Positions 13,154 to 15,671 of a stretch of DNA of 15,671 nt are shown in pieces. Under the pieces are notes generated by a model. The model worked only from the letters and a program-made list of their open reading frames with translations. It was not told the DNA's origin and did no database searches. The first letter of the stretch is position 1. Every line of letters begins with the position of its first letter. Source of the stretch: Oceanihabitans sp. (lineage in GTDB: Bacteria > Bacteroidota > Bacteroidia > Flavobacteriales > Flavobacteriaceae); assembly GCA_018067265.1 (NCBI GenBank), contig JAGPUY010000263.1, positions 1 to 15,671 of the forward strand, given 5' to 3'. The translations under genes were made by a program, and so were the position numbers.

Positions 13154-14293
13154 ATGAAATTTAATACAAAAGTAATCCATGGCGGACAAAAGCCAGATCC
13201 AGCTTATGGTGCAGTTATGCCTCCAATATATCAAACCACAACCTATGTGCAAACGAGTCCGGGAGAGCACAAAGGCTATGCCTATTCTAGAAGTCATAAC
13301 CCTACCAGAAATGCTTTAGAAAATGCTTTTGCTAGTATTGAAAATGGAAACTTCGGATTGGCATTTGGTTCTGGTCTTGCAGCAATAGACGCTATTCTAA
13401 AACTTTTAAAATCTGGTGATGAGGTAATTTCTACTAGTGATTTATATGGTGGAACTTATAGACTGTTTACCAAGATTTTTGAAAATTTTGGTATCAAGTT
13501 CCATTTTGTTGGTATGGAAAACGCGAGTAATATAGAAAGCTATATAAATGCAAACACAAAGCTTATTTGGGTAGAAACGCCAACCAACCCAATGCTAAAT
13601 ATTATAGATATTAAAGCCACCGCAGCCATTGCTAAAAAGCATACTGTTTTATTAGCTGTAGATAATACCTTTGCGACTCCTTATTTACAACAGCCTTTAG
13701 ATTTGGGAGCCGATATCGTAATGCATTCTGCAACTAAATATCTTGGTGGACATAGTGATGTTGTCATGGGAGGTTTAGTTGTTAAGGACAAAGATTTAGC
13801 AGATAAGTTATACTTTATTCAAAATGCAAGTGGTGCAATTTGTGGTCCGCAAGACAGTTTCTTAGTTTTAAGAGGAATAAAAACTTTACATGTAAGAATG
13901 CAACGGCATTGCGAAAATGGTAAAACAATTGCAAGCTATTTAGCAGCACATCCAAAGGTAGAGCAAGTATATTGGCCCGGATTTACAAATCACCCAAATC
14001 ATGACATTGCAAAAGCGCAAATGGGTGATTTTGGAGGTATGGTTTCCTTTACAACCAAAGGGAATATCTTGGAAGAAGCGATTAAGTTCATAGAAAAATT
14101 AAAGGTGTTTACGCTTGCCGAATCTCTTGGAGGTGTAGAATCTTTAGCTGGTCATCCTGCAAGCATGACCCATGCAAGTATACCAAAAGAAGAACGCGAA
14201 AAAATAGGCGTTGTAGATTCACTTATTCGTTTGAGTGTTGGTATCGAGGATGCTGCAGATTTAATTGCCGATTTGGAGCAAGCTTTGGGATAA
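13154..14293 (+). CDS. Cystathionine gamma-synthase/lyase family PLP enzyme
   Basis: Started at ATG 13154 (a GTG two codons earlier is less likely), the product has 379 residues, the usual size for the Cys/Met metabolism PLP family. The active-site lysine is K195 in HSATKYLGGHSD. YSRSHNPT (44-51) contributes the Tyr and Arg that reach the neighbouring subunit's PLP phosphate. FGSGLAA (71-77), ETPTNP (141-146) and AVDNTFATP (168-176) bind PLP, and LIRLSVGIED holds the substrate-carboxylate Arg. It acts in transsulfuration between cysteine, cystathionine, homocysteine and methionine. Gamma-synthase, gamma-lyase and methionine gamma-lyase cannot be separated with confidence by eye; gamma-synthase or lyase is likelier. 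It is a single-gene transcript with its own promoter and terminator. Confidence 0.93.
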   Translation: MKFNTKVIHGGQKPDPAYGAVMPPIYQTTTYVQTSPGEHKGYAYSRSHNPTRNALENAFASIENGNFGLAFGSGLAAIDAILKLLKSGDEVISTSDLYGGTYRLFTKIFENFGIKFHFVGMENASNIESYINANTKLIWVETPTNPMLNIIDIKATAAIAKKHTVLLAVDNTFATPYLQQPLDLGADIVMHSATKYLGGHSDVVMGGLVVKDKDLADKLYFIQNASGAICGPQDSFLVLRGIKTLHVRMQRHCENGKTIASYLAAHPKVEQVYWPGFTNHPNHDIAKAQMGDFGGMVSFTTKGNILEEAIKFIEKLKVFTLAESLGGVESLAGHPASMTHASIPKEEREKIGVVDSLIRLSVGIEDAADLIADLEQALG

Positions 14294-14309
14294 AACTATA
14301 TTTTAGTAC

Positions 14310-14347
14310 AAACAAAAAACGCTAGCATTAGCTAGCGTTTTTTGTTT
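14310..14347. terminator. Strong bidirectional terminator
   Basis: A perfect 17-bp stem (AAACAAAAAACGCTAGC and its complement, loop ATTA) has A- and T-tracts on both sides, placed between the PLP enzyme gene and the convergent beta-barrel gene, 18 nt from the latter's stop. Confidence 0.92.
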
Positions 14348-14364
14348 TATATGTTTTTCAATTT

Positions 14365-15162
14365 TTAGTCTAAATAATAAATGTAACCAAAGTTTAGCCA
14401 TAATAACCAATCATTCGCTTTATTAGAATTTAAGGTATGGTTTAATCCGTCTACCCAATTGCTATAAAAATATTGCGTTCTTAAATCTAGCATTAAATCG
14501 GAAACCACAGTAAGTTTATAACGTACACCAACGCTAGCTACTGTAGACCACGTGCTACCGGAAGCATCACTAATGACATCAGAAACCGAGGATTGTCCAT
14601 TTACCCAAGGTCCGAAAAAGTTATTTGGATCTAGAATATTTCCGCCAGGTTCATCGGTGGATACTTTGGGGTTATAGGATGTGTAATGTGCTCCAAGGCT
14701 AATAAAAGGAGCAAATTTGTATGCAAAACCTTGAAAAGAGCGAATACTTAAAGGAAAGTATTCTATTTGCATACCAATATCAAAATTATTGGCTTCACCA
14801 TGATGAGTTCTAAGTTGATCATATCCTGGACCAGGATTATCCGCCCATTCTCCAAAATGATCTAATTTTGTTTTATTCCAAGAGATCTCACTTCGTAATT
14901 TAAAGTGATCATTAAAATAAGTATCCGTAGAATAGCAATTACAATCAGCTCGGTAAGCAAAGTTTATGTAGTGAACTATACCAATTCCTATCCCGGTATT
15001 TCCTGCGTTTGTTTCAAAGCTATTTCGAACTCCAAAATCCGATTGCATAGCTACTGGGCCGGCAATGACACCTATTTCATGCGAAAATCCTAATTGGGAA
15101 ACTGCGGCGTGCGTTCCTATAATAAAGAACAAAATGAAGGTTAATTGTTTCAAATTAAACAT
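14365..15162 (-). CDS. Secreted outer-membrane beta-barrel-like protein
   Basis: The 265-residue product has a signal peptide (MFNLKQLTFILFFIIGTHAAVSQ, likely cut after AVSQ or nearby). The mature part alternates hydrophobic and polar residues with many aromatics and Gly, for example EIGVIAGPVAMQSDFG, SWNKTKLDHFG and FAPFISLGAHYTSY. It ends in the aromatic-rich strand WLLWLNFGYIYYLD, typical of an outer-membrane barrel of about eight or more strands. A CNCY pair could form a disulfide. The ligand or partner is unknown. It is divergent from gdhA across 240 bases and has a near-perfect promoter. Confidence 0.8.
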   Translation of the reverse strand: MFNLKQLTFILFFIIGTHAAVSQLGFSHEIGVIAGPVAMQSDFGVRNSFETNAGNTGIGIGIVHYINFAYRADCNCYSTDTYFNDHFKLRSEISWNKTKLDHFGEWADNPGPGYDQLRTHHGEANNFDIGMQIEYFPLSIRSFQGFAYKFAPFISLGAHYTSYNPKVSTDEPGGNILDPNNFFGPWVNGQSSVSDVISDASGSTWSTVASVGVRYKLTVVSDLMLDLRTQYFYSNWVDGLNHTLNSNKANDWLLWLNFGYIYYLD

Positions 15163-15197
15163 GGTATGATTTCAAGATTAGAGCAAAATACATCCAA

Positions 15198-15228
15198 CAA
15201 ATATATAAATTCCCTCCAAACCTGCAAA
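15198..15228 (-). promoter_or_regulatory. Promoter of the beta-barrel gene
   Basis: The minus strand has TTTG (15228-15225), a 19-nt spacer and TATATTTG (15205-15198): both boxes match the Bacteroidota consensus exactly, 35 nt before the ATG. Confidence 0.75.
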
Positions 15229-15350
15229 TATAACAGGTAAAAGGATTAATTATTGTTGCTGTTCTTATGATAACAACCAAATCTAATAAATTATTATTCA
15301 ATTGGCATTGCTAAAAACAAAAAAAAAGTATGTAATTTTTAAAGATAATG

Positions 15351-15358
15351 TATATTTG
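15351..15358 (+). promoter_or_regulatory. -7 box of gdhA
   Basis: TATATTTG matches TAnnTTTG exactly, leaving a leader of about 40 nt before the ATG at 15403. No clear -33 TTG, which would fit an activator-dependent promoter. Confidence 0.5.
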
Positions 15359-15402
15359 CATACACAATATTAGATATATAATATTTCTCAAAATTTCATA
15401 AA

Positions 15403-15671
15403 ATGGAAAATAAGATTGAAGCTTTTTTAAATATAGTAAAAGAAAAAAACAGTCATGAACCTGAATTTATGCAGGCTGTTCATGAAGTAGCAGAAACGGT
15501 TATCCCGTTTATAGAGAAGAATCCTCAGTACCAAAATAAAATGTTACTAGAGCGTATGGTAGAACCAGAGCGTACTATAATATTTAGAGTGCCTTGGATT
15601 GACGATAAAGGGAATACACAGGTAAATAGGGCTTTTAGAGTAGAATTTAATTCTGCTATAGGACCTTACAA
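15403..15671 (+). CDS. gdhA: NADP-type glutamate dehydrogenase, N-terminal part
   Basis: The frame starts at ATG 15403 and runs off the window after 89 codons. The visible part begins MENKIEAFLNIVKEKN, includes YQNKMLLERMVEPERTIIFRVPW, and reaches VNRAFRVEFNSAIGPY, just before the invariant KGGLRFHP region of hexameric glutamate dehydrogenases. This fits the family of about 447 residues (GdhA), which aminates 2-oxoglutarate to glutamate. Ala replaces the usual Gly in NRGFRV. NADP specificity is inferred from the N-terminal type. Confidence 0.93.
   Translation, partial: MENKIEAFLNIVKEKNSHEPEFMQAVHEVAETVIPFIEKNPQYQNKMLLERMVEPERTIIFRVPWIDDKGNTQVNRAFRVEFNSAIGPY

Overview
The window looks like a chromosomal segment of a marine-type Flavobacteriaceae (Bacteroidota). 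The DNA is AT-rich and there are almost no Shine-Dalgarno sequences. Several genes are preceded by the Bacteroidota promoter type (TTTG/TTG about 18-19 nt upstream of TAnnTTTG). The proteins are of flavobacterial type: lipoproteins with LLFTSC/LVFTSC lipoboxes, a BON-LysM protein, a yicC-gmk-nadD operon, and gdhA next to a beta-barrel protein. This assignment is inferred from sequence character, not from a search.

Layout. 1-2965: a partial gene end, convergent gpsA, a secreted lipoprotein with an internal duplication, and the Kbp-like BON-LysM protein. 3016-4889: a SIR2-TPR gene (NADase-type, possibly anti-phage) broken by what looks like one missing base. 4890-7842: an accessory segment with three sparse gene deserts, each holding diverged direct repeats. 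Between them sit a DUF302 gene, and a DUF4386 membrane protein with its own Crp/Fnr-type regulator and a clear promoter/operator. 7843-9965: the housekeeping operon yicC-gmk-nadD, read leftward. 9966-14293: a hotdog thioesterase, an EamA transporter overlapping an ArsC/Spx-like gene, a DinB-family protein, a DUF3298 lipoprotein and a PLP enzyme of Cys/Met metabolism closed by a strong terminator. 14365-15671: a secreted beta-barrel protein and, divergently, the start of gdhA.

The most interesting signal is in the accessory segment. The last 16 codons of nadD are repeated three more times downstream of the real gene (near 7568, 5838 and 4956), all in the same orientation. They are recognisable at protein level (PEHVWAYLDEMNFYR in nadD; REHVWAYLDAMHFYK, REHVSPYFNAMDFYR and PEHVSPYFNAMHFYR in the copies). 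This is the footprint expected if DNA has repeatedly integrated at the 3' end of nadD, each event restoring the gene end and leaving the old end behind. The DUF302 and DUF4386 genes are each also followed by a similar dyad element with conserved ends and a variable middle, resembling integron attC sites. The segment therefore reads as a layered acquisition hot spot carrying single-gene or two-gene cargo, with the decayed SIR2-TPR gene just beyond the outermost copy. No recombinase gene is present in the window.
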